Source of the DNA: Sneathiellales bacterium
GTDB taxonomy: Bacteria; Pseudomonadota; Alphaproteobacteria; JANQFL01
Assembly: GCA_028277845.1 (NCBI GenBank)
Contig: JANQFL010000108.1
Coordinates: 1 to 64,000 of the forward strand
Reading direction: 5' to 3'
DNA length: 64,000 nt
Shown here: one piece after another, positions 1 to 7,810 of the stretch
Numbering within the stretch: position 1 is the stretch's first letter
Layout of the letters: the number at the start of each line of letters is the position of its first letter
The notes under the pieces: generated by a model
Seen by the model: the letters and a program-made list of their open reading frames with translations, nothing else
Databases searched by the model: none
Told to the model about the DNA's origin: nothing
Made by a program: the position numbers and the translations under genes

Positions 1-2
1 AT

Positions 3-98
3 CCGGCGGCTGCCGTCTCGGCCATACCGCCAGGTATGGCCGTCACCGCCAGCCTTGGCCTTGGCGCCAATACGCTCCGTCAGAATGTTTCCATCTAA
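3..98 (+). CDS. 3' end of an unidentified gene (partial)
   Basis: A reading frame open from the window edge ends in TAA at 96-98 and gives about 31 residues ending in LRQNVSI. Its third codon positions are GC-rich, as expected for a coding tail in this genome. It contains a perfect 9-bp inverted repeat (20-28 with 33-41, 4-nt loop). I do not recognise the protein, and the other two plus frames are also open over part of this stretch, so the frame choice is tentative. The following 200 bases hold no gene; an 8-bp inverted repeat (129-136 with 158-165) lies there without a T-tract. Confidence 0.3.
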   Translation, partial: PAAAVSAIPPGMAVTASLGLGANTLRQNVSI

Positions 99-300
99 AG
101 AGGAATTGCTCTAAGTGTCCCACGTTTCAAGGCCGGCGAGACACCAGGCATGTCCCACCGGCCTTAAAGCCATCTTAACCATCGTAGGGATATGATTATC
201 GCAGATTACAACTAAAAGTAGTATAACGCACCCCCTCCCGACCAGCAACCCACAAGTAGCGTTCCGTTGTTCAAGCGGAACCAAACCGACGAGTTTCGAG

Positions 301-2532
301 ATGGAAGAGAAAAATCGGAATACAGACGACGTGACGATCGATGACGAAAATCCGGCCGACGCAATTTCAGACGACCCCGGCGGGACCGTCCCGGCCGGTG
401 CCAGGTCCGGCTTGACGTTGTCTCTACGCAACAAACTCATCGGCTTGTTGTTGGTTTTCGGCCTGGTTTCCTCCCTGGTCGTATTTGCCGCCTTTTTGAT
501 GCAGAAAGACCGGGTGGCCGCCGTAATGGATGGGGCGGTCGCGAACTATGCGGCGCAATTATCGGATACCGTGGACCGGCAGTTGGCCGCCCGCTATCGC
601 GACGCACAGGCGTTCGCCCTGAACGGTGCGGCGGTCGATCCGACCTATTGGGGTTTCTATCACGAGCGTAATACCCTCAACATCGCCATGAACGCCTATG
701 TGCGGAACAACGCGAGTTACCGCCTGATGGTGCTGGTGGATGCGAACGGCAAGGTCCTGGGCGCCAACGGCATGACGCCGCAAGGCGAGGCCCTCGATCA
801 CGAAGCCGTATACGCCACGTCGTTCAAGGATGCGCCGTGGTTGAAGAAGGCATTGGACGGCAAATTCCTGGAAGGCGGTAACGGCCTGACCGGGACCGTT
901 GTCGAAAGCCCGGCCAGGAGCGAGATCGTCGCCAAGCTCTATGGGACCGACGGCTACGGTATGGTGTTCGCCGCGCCGGTCCGTGACGAGGCCGGCGACG
1001 TTGTCGCCGTATGGGCCAACTTCGTGGATTTCAACGCCGTCGAAAGCCTGATTGCCGATTTCTATTCGCAACTCGCCGCCAACGGCATGGCGGCGGCGGA
1101 ACTGACCGTGCTCGATCCCACCGGTAAGGTCATCGTCGACTACGACCCGTCGGTACAGGGCACCACGGACTACACACGCAACTTCGAAGTCGTCGGCGCC
1201 CTGAACCTGGCCGAGAAGGGTGTCGGCGCGGCAGTCGCCGGTGTCGCCGGCGAACGTGGCGTCGTTTCGGCGACCCATGCACGCAAGGGCATCGTTCAGG
1301 TGTCGGGCTACGCGGCGTCCACCGGCGCGGGGGACTTCCCCGGCATGGGCTGGACCGTGTTGGTGCGCATACCCGAAGTCCAGGCCTACGCGACGGTCGA
1401 CGAGATCGTCACGAATATGCTGATCGCCATGGTCGTCGCCGGCGCCATCGTGTTGGCGGCCGGCGTATACTTCGGCACCAGCTTCAGCAAACCGATCAAG
1501 AAGATGACGACGGCCATGCAGGCGCTGGCCGACGGCGACATGGCCGTCGACGTACCGGAACAGGACCGCAAGGACGAAATCGGCGACATGGCGGGTACCG
1601 TGCAGGTGTTCAAGGACAACGCCCTCCGCATGGAGGAGATGCGGAAAGAACAGGAGCAAAGCGAGCGCCGCGCATCCGAGGACCGTCGCCAGGCACGGGA
1701 AATGCTGGCAAACGAGTTCGAGGCCAGCGTCAAGGGCGTGGTTCAGTCGGTTTCGTCTTCGGCGGCGCAGATGCAGTCTTCCGCCCAAAGCATGTCTTCG
1801 ACGGCGGAGGAGTCCACCCGCCAGGCAACGGCCGTTGCATCGGCCTCTGAAATGGCGTCGTCCAATGTCCAAACGGTGGCCGCCGCTGCCGAGGAGCTGT
1901 CGTCGTCCATCACCGAAATCAGCCGGCAGGTGTCGGACAGCGCCCGCATCGCCGGTGAGGCCAGTGCCGAAGCCGAACGCACCAACCGGTCCGTCGAAGG
2001 CCTCAACGACGCGGCGCAGAAGATTGGCGACGTGGTCGAACTGATCAACGACATCGCCTCCCAGACCAACCTGCTGGCATTGAACGCCACCATCGAGGCG
2101 GCGCGCGCCGGCGAGGCCGGCAAGGGCTTCGCCGTGGTCGCCTCCGAGGTCAAGAACCTGGCGACCCAAACGGCGCGGGCTACCGAGGAGATCGCCAACC
2201 AGATCTCGTCCATGCAGGAGGAAACGACGCAGGCCGTGGGTGCCATCAAGGGGATTACCGGGACCATCGGCAAGATCAACGAGATCGCGGCGTCGATTTC
2301 CTCGGCCGTCGAGCAGCAGGGCGCGGCGACCGGCGAGATCAGCCGCAACGTCCAGGAAGCCTCGCGCGGCACCCAGGAAGTCTCAAGCAACATCTCCGGC
2401 GTCACTCAGGCCGCCCAGGACACGGGCAACGCCGCCGGCGACGTGCTGACGGCGGCAGGCGATCTCAGCCAGCAGTCCGAGCAACTGCAAACCCAGGTGG
2501 ATACATTCCTGGAGCAGGTTCGCGCCGCATAG
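301..2532 (+). CDS. Methyl-accepting chemotaxis protein
   Basis: Transmembrane chemoreceptor that would sense a periplasmic ligand and control CheA. Visible parts in order are an acidic N-terminal cytoplasmic tail of about 45 residues, TM1 (about 46-67), a Cache-like periplasmic domain (about 70-368), TM2 (about 370-393), a HAMP segment, and a long signalling coiled coil. The signalling hairpin carries the hallmark [16 protein letters not shown] followed by [15 protein letters not shown]. At 743 residues it is at the large end for the family because of the periplasmic domain and the unusual N-terminal tail. The ATG at 301 has only a weak purine stretch upstream. No che genes are nearby, so it is an orphan receptor. 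The ligand cannot be told from sequence. Confidence 0.95.
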   Translation: MEEKNRNTDDVTIDDENPADAISDDPGGTVPAGARSGLTLSLRNKLIGLLLVFGLVSSLVVFAAFLMQKDRVAAVMDGAVANYAAQLSDTVDRQLAARYRDAQAFALNGAAVDPTYWGFYHERNTLNIAMNAYVRNNASYRLMVLVDANGKVLGANGMTPQGEALDHEAVYATSFKDAPWLKKALDGKFLEGGNGLTGTVVESPARSEIVAKLYGTDGYGMVFAAPVRDEAGDVVAVWANFVDFNAVESLIADFYSQLAANGMAAAELTVLDPTGKVIVDYDPSVQGTTDYTRNFEVVGALNLAEKGVGAAVAGVAGERGVVSATHARKGIVQVSGYAASTGAGDFPGMGWTVLVRIPEVQAYATVDEIVTNMLIAMVVAGAIVLAAGVYFGTSFSKPIKKMTTAMQALADGDMAVDVPEQDRKDEIGDMAGTVQVFKDNALRMEEMRKEQEQSERRASEDRRQAREMLANEFEASVKGVVQSVSSSAAQMQSSAQSMSSTAEESTRQATAVASASEMASSNVQTVAAAAEELSSSITEISRQVSDSARIAGEASAEAERTNRSVEGLNDAAQKIGDVVELINDIASQTNLLALNATIEAARAGEAGKGFAVVASEVKNLATQTARATEEIANQISSMQEETTQAVGAIKGITGTIGKINEIAASISSAVEQQGAATGEISRNVQEASRGTQEVSSNISGVTQAAQDTGNAAGDVLTAAGDLSQQSEQLQTQVDTFLEQVRAA

Positions 2533-2571
2533 ATTTCGCGGAGCGGGCCGGCCTCGGTTCAATCAACAAAT

Positions 2572-3417
2572 CTATTCCCCGACCTGCAGCAGCAGGCCGC
2601 GTTTGCGGGCGACATGAAAAGCGAACAGGAAGATGCCGACCCCAATGGCGAGGTACACCAGGTTCAGCAGCAGTGCGTTGGCCATAAGTCCGTAGGGAAC
2701 CACGCCATCCTGCAGAATGGCCCGCATGCCTTCGAAAACGTGGCTCGACGGTATGGCGTGGGCGACGGGCAGCAGCCACTCCGGCAGCACCTCGATGGGA
2801 TAATACACCCCGCTGACGGGCAGTAGCGCGAATATGCAGGCCCAGGCCAGGCTTTCCGCGCCCAATCCCAGGCGCAGCACCATTCCCGATACCATCAGGC
2901 CGACGGCCCAGCCGAACATCAGCAGCGATAGGAAGAACACCACCAGCGACAGGCCCAGTTCGTAAACCGAAAAGCCGAAAAACCAGATCGCCAGCAAGGA
3001 CGCCGGCACGATCCCGATCAATGTGCGGATGAAGCTCATGACCGTGATGGCGCAGACCAGTTCGCCCGGCCGCAAAGGGCTGACGAACAAGTGGCCCAGA
3101 TTGCGCGACCACATTTCCTCGAAGAACGACAGGGAAACGCCGAGCTGACCACGGAACAAAACATCCCACAACAGCACCGCCGACAGCAGAACGCCGAACG
3201 CCTGGGCGACGTAACTGGTTTGATTGGCCAGGAACTGGGTCATGAAGCCCCACATGATCATCTGCACCGTCGGCCAGTAGGCCAGTTCGATGATCCGCGG
3301 CCATGATGTGCGCATCAGATAGGTGTAGCGCAGGATCATGGCGGCCGCCCGCCGCGCCGTGACGGTGGGTTGGAACAGGGGTGACGGTGCGGGTGCGTTC
3401 AGTGGTTCGTACTTCAT
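2572..3417 (-). CDS. ABC-2 type transporter permease
   Basis: Integral membrane permease of an ABC-2 exporter, 281 residues with about six hydrophobic helices after a soluble N-terminus. It starts at the ATG at 3417, overlapping the stop of the ATPase gene in an ATGA arrangement (3414-3417), which implies translational coupling and a shared complex. The architecture is that of NodJ/DrrB-type permeases, which export lipids, polysaccharides or drugs. The substrate is unknown and nothing in the flanking genes identifies it. It ends 39 bases from the convergent chemoreceptor gene. Confidence 0.9.
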   Translation of the reverse strand: MKYEPLNAPAPSPLFQPTVTARRAAAMILRYTYLMRTSWPRIIELAYWPTVQMIMWGFMTQFLANQTSYVAQAFGVLLSAVLLWDVLFRGQLGVSLSFFEEMWSRNLGHLFVSPLRPGELVCAITVMSFIRTLIGIVPASLLAIWFFGFSVYELGLSLVVFFLSLLMFGWAVGLMVSGMVLRLGLGAESLAWACIFALLPVSGVYYPIEVLPEWLLPVAHAIPSSHVFEGMRAILQDGVVPYGLMANALLLNLVYLAIGVGIFLFAFHVARKRGLLLQVGE

Positions 3418-4208
3418 GAGACCGGACTCGTTGTGCCGTCGCCGAACGTGTGGTCCGCGTTGCCGCGGGCGATGTCGAGGAAGACCTGTTCCATATTTTC
3501 GCGGCCGTAGCGGGTGATCAGTTCCGCCGGGGCGCCCTGATCGACGATCCGGCCGGCCCGCATCATCAGCACGTCGGAACACAACCGTTCCACTTCGCTC
3601 ATGTTGTGGGAGGCCAGCAGGATGGTGGCGCCGGTCTCGCGCTGATAATCCTGAATGTAGCGCCGGATCCAGTCGCCCGTATCGGGGTCGAGAGATGCCG
3701 TGGGTTCGTCCAGCAACAACAGCTTGGGCTCGTTGATCAGGGCCTTGGCGAGCGCCACGCGGGTCTTTTGTCCGGCCGACAATTGGCCGTAGGGCCGGTC
3801 CAGCAGGCCGGCGATGTCCAGGGCGTCCGCCAATTCGGCGATGCGGTCCTTGATGCGCCTGACTCCGTACAACATGGCATAGACCCGCAGGTTCTGCGCC
3901 ACGGTCAGGCGGGCGGGCAGATCCACATAGGGCGACGAAAAATTCATGTAAGGCAGGGCTTGGTGGCGCCGCCGCCGCATGTCCACGCCCAAGACCGATA
4001 CCGTGCCGCCGGTCGGCAGCAACAATCCGAGCATGATGGCGATGGTCGTGGTCTTGCCGGCGCCGTTGCCGCCCAACAGGCCGGTCACGCTGCCGAAGGG
4101 CACGGCGAACGACACGCCGGACAGCGCCTCGACGTCGTCGTATCTTTTGACGAGGTCGATCGCTTGGATGGCATTGACGGTCGATGTCTGCAATTCCGAG
4201 TCGGTCAT
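3414..4208 (-). CDS. ABC transporter ATP-binding protein
   Basis: Nucleotide-binding subunit (264 residues) of an ABC-2 exporter. It has Walker A GGNGAGKTTT, the signature LSAGQKTRVALAKAL and Walker B LLLLDEPTASLD, followed by an H-loop in ASHNMSE. The start MTDSELQT at 4208 is chosen because homology to ABC ATPases begins about 15 residues later; the upstream extension is arginine-rich and looks untranslated. The gene is transcribed divergently from regB, with its start inside the short shared upstream region. It is coupled to the permease by a 4-base overlap. Confidence 0.93.
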   Translation of the reverse strand: MTDSELQTSTVNAIQAIDLVKRYDDVEALSGVSFAVPFGSVTGLLGGNGAGKTTTIAIMLGLLLPTGGTVSVLGVDMRRRRHQALPYMNFSSPYVDLPARLTVAQNLRVYAMLYGVRRIKDRIAELADALDIAGLLDRPYGQLSAGQKTRVALAKALINEPKLLLLDEPTASLDPDTGDWIRRYIQDYQRETGATILLASHNMSEVERLCSDVLMMRAGRIVDQGAPAELITRYGRENMEQVFLDIARGNADHTFGDGTTSPVS

Positions 4209-4348
4209 GGCGCCAATATGGGGTAAGAGCCTTTCGGAAGCCAGTGGACAAATGCCGGGCCGGCGTCTCCGCCGGGCGATTGACAGGCGTGGCCGGGCGG
4301 ACGATTGTCCTGGACGAGCACAACCGATGGATCCTGAATTTGGACGAC

Positions 4349-5701
4349 ATGCGCCCGAACGACATCCGTAGCGCAACGCGGGAAATGGCGCCCGGCCCCC
4401 ATGGCCGCATGCCGCAGGGCGGCCGCATCCGGCTGCGGACCCTGGTCCTGATCCGCTGGCTGGCCATTACCGGCCAGTCCGTTGCCTTGCTGCTGGTGCA
4501 TTTCGGTCTTGGCTACGAGCTGGCGATTTTTCCCGCCCTGGCCCTGGTGGCCGCATCGGCTTTGCTCAATGTCGCGCTCGGGGTCGGCTGGTCGGCGGCG
4601 ACGCGGCTGCACGACCGGGGCGCCGCGTTTTTGTTGGGGTACGATATTCTGCAACTGGCCGGTCTGATCTTTCTGACCGGCGGCCTGCACAATCCGTTCG
4701 CCCTGCTGTTTCTCGTTCCCGTGACGATTTCGGCGACCATGCTCAATCTGCGCAGCACGGTTTACCTGGGCGCTCTCGGGATGCTTTGCATCAGTCTCCT
4801 GGCCTTTTTCCATGAACCCTTGCCATGGCCGGGCGAGGGGCTTCAGCTTCCCGCCCTCTACATCGCCGGGATCTGGTTCGCCCTGGCCATCGGCACGGCG
4901 TTCCTGGCGGCCTATGCCTGGCGCGTGGCCGCCGAGGCCCGGCGCATGTCGGATGCCTTGTCGGCGACGCAACTCGCCCTGTCGCGCGAACAGCGCCTGT
5001 CGGCGTTGGGCAGCCTGGCCGCCGCCGCGGCCCACGAGCTGGGCACGCCCCTGGGCACCATCGCGGTCGTGACCAAGGAACTGAAGCGCGACCTGCCCGA
5101 CGGCAGTCCGTTCGGCGACGATGTGGACCTGCTGTCCAGCCAGGCGGAGCGCTGCCGGGACATTCTGGCCCGCCTGTCGCAGCGCCCGGATACCCAGGAC
5201 GATCAGGCGTTCCACGCGATCCCCCTGGACTCCCTCGTCGACATGGCCGTCAATCCTCACCGGCGGAACGGCATCGCGGCGACCGTTCATGTGATCGACG
5301 AGGTCGATGCGGCGCTCCGGTCCAATCCGCCGTTGGTCATGCACAAGCCGGAAATCGTGCATGGCCTGGGCAATCTGGTTGAAAATGCCATGGATTTTGC
5401 CCGCGCAACGGTGGACGTGGGGGTTTCCTGGACGGATCGCGAGGCCCGGGTCATTATCCGGGACGACGGCCCCGGCCTCTCCCTCGATGTGCTGGATATG
5501 CTGGGTGAGCCTTACATGACCACGCGGCGCGAGGCCGGCGGCATGGGCCTTGGCGTGTTTATCGCCAAGACGCTGCTGGAGCGGACCGGGGCAAGCCTGC
5601 GGTTTGCCAATCGAAAGGATGGCGGCGCAGAGGTTGCCATTACATGGCCCCGTGGCATATTAGAAGAGTTGGAAATAAGGCGTCAGCCTGCGGAACCTTA
5701 A
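4349..5701 (+). CDS. regB: Redox sensor histidine kinase RegB/PrrB/ActS
   Basis: Membrane histidine kinase of the global redox system RegB/RegA, which controls photosynthesis, respiration and carbon and nitrogen fixation genes in Alphaproteobacteria. About six N-terminal membrane helices contain the conserved quinone-site motif GGLHNPF. The H-box is AAAAAHELGTPLGT. A cysteine in SSQAERCRDIL lies exactly 40 residues after the phosphorylated histidine, the spacing of the redox-active cysteine (H225/C265) in Rhodobacter RegB. ATPase boxes follow (NLVENAMDFA, DDGPGLS, GMGLGVFIAKTLL). Starts at 4349 or 4385 are both possible; 4349 has a slightly better Shine-Dalgarno spacing. It is followed 29 bases later by regA. 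Confidence 0.93.
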   Translation: MRPNDIRSATREMAPGPHGRMPQGGRIRLRTLVLIRWLAITGQSVALLLVHFGLGYELAIFPALALVAASALLNVALGVGWSAATRLHDRGAAFLLGYDILQLAGLIFLTGGLHNPFALLFLVPVTISATMLNLRSTVYLGALGMLCISLLAFFHEPLPWPGEGLQLPALYIAGIWFALAIGTAFLAAYAWRVAAEARRMSDALSATQLALSREQRLSALGSLAAAAAHELGTPLGTIAVVTKELKRDLPDGSPFGDDVDLLSSQAERCRDILARLSQRPDTQDDQAFHAIPLDSLVDMAVNPHRRNGIAATVHVIDEVDAALRSNPPLVMHKPEIVHGLGNLVENAMDFARATVDVGVSWTDREARVIIRDDGPGLSLDVLDMLGEPYMTTRREAGGMGLGVFIAKTLLERTGASLRFANRKDGGAEVAITWPRGILEELEIRRQPAEP

Positions 5702-5730
5702 GGGAATGACCTCGCGGTTCATCTGCAACC

Positions 5731-6309
5731 ATGAACAAACAGTCCAGTGATCCAGGCGGAAGGCCCGCAGTGAACGAAGATACGACCGAACGCACCTTGT
5801 TGATCGTCGACGACGACGAACCGTTTCGCAACCGCCTGGCCCGGGCCATGGAGCGCCGCGGTTTCGCGGTGACGACGGCGGAGAGCCTGGCCGCTGCCGA
5901 AGCCGCCATCAGCGGCGCGGCGCCGTCCTTTGCGGTCGTCGATTTGCGGCTGGACGACGGCAACGGTCTCGACCTGGTGCCCAAACTGCGCGCGGTCCGG
6001 CCCGACATGCGCGTCGTCATCCTGACCGGCTACGGCAACATCGCGACGGCCGTGTCCGCGGTGAAGGCGGGCGCGGTGGACTACCTGGCCAAGCCGGCGG
6101 ACGCAGACGATGTCGAAGCGGCGCTTTTGGCCCGCGGCCTCGACAAGCCGCCGCCGCCGGAACAGCCCATGTCCGCCGACCGGGTGCGTTGGGAACATAT
6201 CCAGCGGGTCTACGAGCTGTGCGACCGCAATGTGTCGGAAACGGCGCGGCGGCTGAACATGCATCGGCGGACCTTGCAACGCATCCTGGCGAAGCGGTCC
6301 CCCAACTGA
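5731..6309 (+). CDS. regA: Response regulator RegA/PrrA/ActR
   Basis: Cytoplasmic response regulator partner of RegB. The receiver domain (about residues 20-135) has LLIVDDDEPF, the phosphoacceptor aspartate in VVDLRLDDG, the threonine in ILTGYGNIATAV and the lysine in YLAKPAD. The C-terminal Fis-type helix-turn-helix (NVSETARRLNMHRRTLQRIL) is the DNA-binding domain typical of this family. The 192-residue length includes a leader of about 13 residues; a GTG giving VNEDTTER is an alternative start nearer the usual family length. Its position directly after regB is the usual arrangement. Confidence 0.95.
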   Translation: MNKQSSDPGGRPAVNEDTTERTLLIVDDDEPFRNRLARAMERRGFAVTTAESLAAAEAAISGAAPSFAVVDLRLDDGNGLDLVPKLRAVRPDMRVVILTGYGNIATAVSAVKAGAVDYLAKPADADDVEAALLARGLDKPPPPEQPMSADRVRWEHIQRVYELCDRNVSETARRLNMHRRTLQRILAKRSPN

Positions 6310-6312
6310 GGG

Positions 6313-6840
6313 CTATTCCGCCGGACGCCACGCCATGATCACCCGGTCCTCTATCGGCAGGCCGCGCGCCTTTTCCCGCAGGCGCAGGTCCGACAAGGCC
6401 GGGTCGAGATTTCCGGGATTCATTGCAACGAAACCCATGCGGGCGTAGAACGGGCCGTTCCACGGCACCGTCGAAAACGTGGACAGGGTCAGCCGTGTGT
6501 AACCCGTCCGTTCGGTCCACGACTGGACGGCGTCCACCAGTTGCCGGCCCAGTCCGCGCCGGCCGTGGTCCGGGTGTACGGACAGTTCATCGAGATGCGG
6601 TTGGTCTTCGATCAGGATGACCAGGGCGAAGCCGACCGGGCGGTCGTGATCGTCGGCGGCAATCCATAACCGGCCGTCGTCATGGGCCGCCTGCAACTGT
6701 GCCCATTCGGTCACCGGCGAATCGGCAATCTCGCCCATGCCAGCCGTTCGGAACAGCGTTGCCGCGCTGTGCTCCACATGAGCGAGCGCCGGCAAGTCGT
6801 CTGCGCGCGACGGGCGGATAGGGCGTGCTGTGTCGGCCAT
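6313..6840 (-). CDS. GNAT family N-acetyltransferase
   Basis: Predicted acetyl-CoA-dependent N-acetyltransferase of 175 residues. The acetyl-CoA binding motif A is visible as LSVHPDHGRRGLGRQLVDA, with the C-terminal NGPFYARMGFV typical of GNAT proteins. The acceptor is unknown. It converges with regA (3-base gap) and lies 72 bases downstream of the LapG-type protease gene on the same strand, so the two may be co-transcribed. Confidence 0.9.
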   Translation of the reverse strand: MADTARPIRPSRADDLPALAHVEHSAATLFRTAGMGEIADSPVTEWAQLQAAHDDGRLWIAADDHDRPVGFALVILIEDQPHLDELSVHPDHGRRGLGRQLVDAVQSWTERTGYTRLTLSTFSTVPWNGPFYARMGFVAMNPGNLDPALSDLRLREKARGLPIEDRVIMAWRPAE

Positions 6841-6912
6841 GGCGCGTCAGGCATACAGGCCCGAAGCGGGGCGAATCAAGCCGGCAATGTCGCGGGTGGG
6901 GGGGTGGACCGC

Positions 6913-7599
6913 TTACGAGCGGTGCAGCCACCAGGCGTTTTCGTTGATGGAATAATACGGCTTGTAGTGCCGGATGGTCTTCGCATCGACCACCTGCTTG
7001 ATCTGGTTGTCGAGCACCAAACTCTTGTTGCCGTGTTTGACGACGAGAACGGCGTGGGCGATGCCCAGGTTCAGGTCCTGCAAAACGACGATGCGCATCT
7101 TGGACGGGTCGATGCCCAGCCGGCGCAGGGTCATGTACTTGACGATGGCGTAATCCTCGCAATCACCGTCCTTGTAGAAAAACTGGCCCGGCGTCGCCCA
7201 ATAATCCTCAAGCCCCCAGTTGATCGGGTCGAGGATGTAACGGGTTTCGTTCATGACCTTGTTGACGGCCTCGATCTGCTTGCGCGGGCTCAACTTGGAC
7301 AGCTTTTTGACCAGCGTCTCCCAATTGTCGTAGGCGCATTCCTGGGTCGGCGTCGGCTTGCAGTTGCTGACGATGACCTTCTCGTCCTCGAAACGCTTGA
7401 GCATCCCGGTCCATTTTGTGAACGGGCCGAGATTGGCGCGCTTGATTTCAATGGAACGGAAATAGCTGGTCTTGATGACCGACTTGGACGCCTTCGCCGC
7501 CCGCGCGTCGGGCACCGACGCAAAGCCTGCAAGTGCGACGCCGCATGCGATCGCCGCCATCAAGGAAAGGGATCTGAAGGGTTTCCGATGTACCGTCAT
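6913..7599 (-). CDS. Transglutaminase-like cysteine protease (BTLCP, LapG type)
   Basis: Predicted periplasmic cysteine protease of the bacterial transglutaminase-like family (DUF920, peptidase C93). Starting at 7599 it is 228 residues with a signal peptide ending near ARAAKA. The catalytic triad is C147 (DGDCEDYAIVK), H182 (GIAHAVLVV) and D197 (LVLDNQ); the C-to-H spacing of 35 equals that of LapG. LapG cleaves surface adhesins and is held inactive by the c-di-GMP receptor LapD. Here no LapD or adhesin is adjacent, but the divergent neighbour is a membrane protein with a degenerate HD-GYP domain. The natural substrate is not visible in the window. Confidence 0.9.
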   Translation of the reverse strand: MTVHRKPFRSLSLMAAIACGVALAGFASVPDARAAKASKSVIKTSYFRSIEIKRANLGPFTKWTGMLKRFEDEKVIVSNCKPTPTQECAYDNWETLVKKLSKLSPRKQIEAVNKVMNETRYILDPINWGLEDYWATPGQFFYKDGDCEDYAIVKYMTLRRLGIDPSKMRIVVLQDLNLGIAHAVLVVKHGNKSLVLDNQIKQVVDAKTIRHYKPYYSINENAWWLHRS

Positions 7600-7810
7600 G
7601 GTCGTGCCCGGGGGGTCTTCCAAGCCGTTCGTATCCGTAAGGCCAAGCATGGCCCGGCCAGGTAAACCCGCCGTTAAAGGAAATGGTTAAGCGGTTAACG
7701 GAAAGGGTTAATCAGTTGTTAAGGGCGCGACCGGTATCTTGCTGAACGACGAGATCATCGCGCGCAACAGCCGTCTCTCATGCAGCAGTTGAAACCAGAA
7801 AGGGCGAACC

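Noticed and set aside
129-165. Inverted repeat AAGGCCGG/CCGGCCTT considered as a terminator or riboswitch before the chemoreceptor gene
   Set aside because: The 21-base loop, absence of a T-tract and lack of any known riboswitch core make this unsupported.
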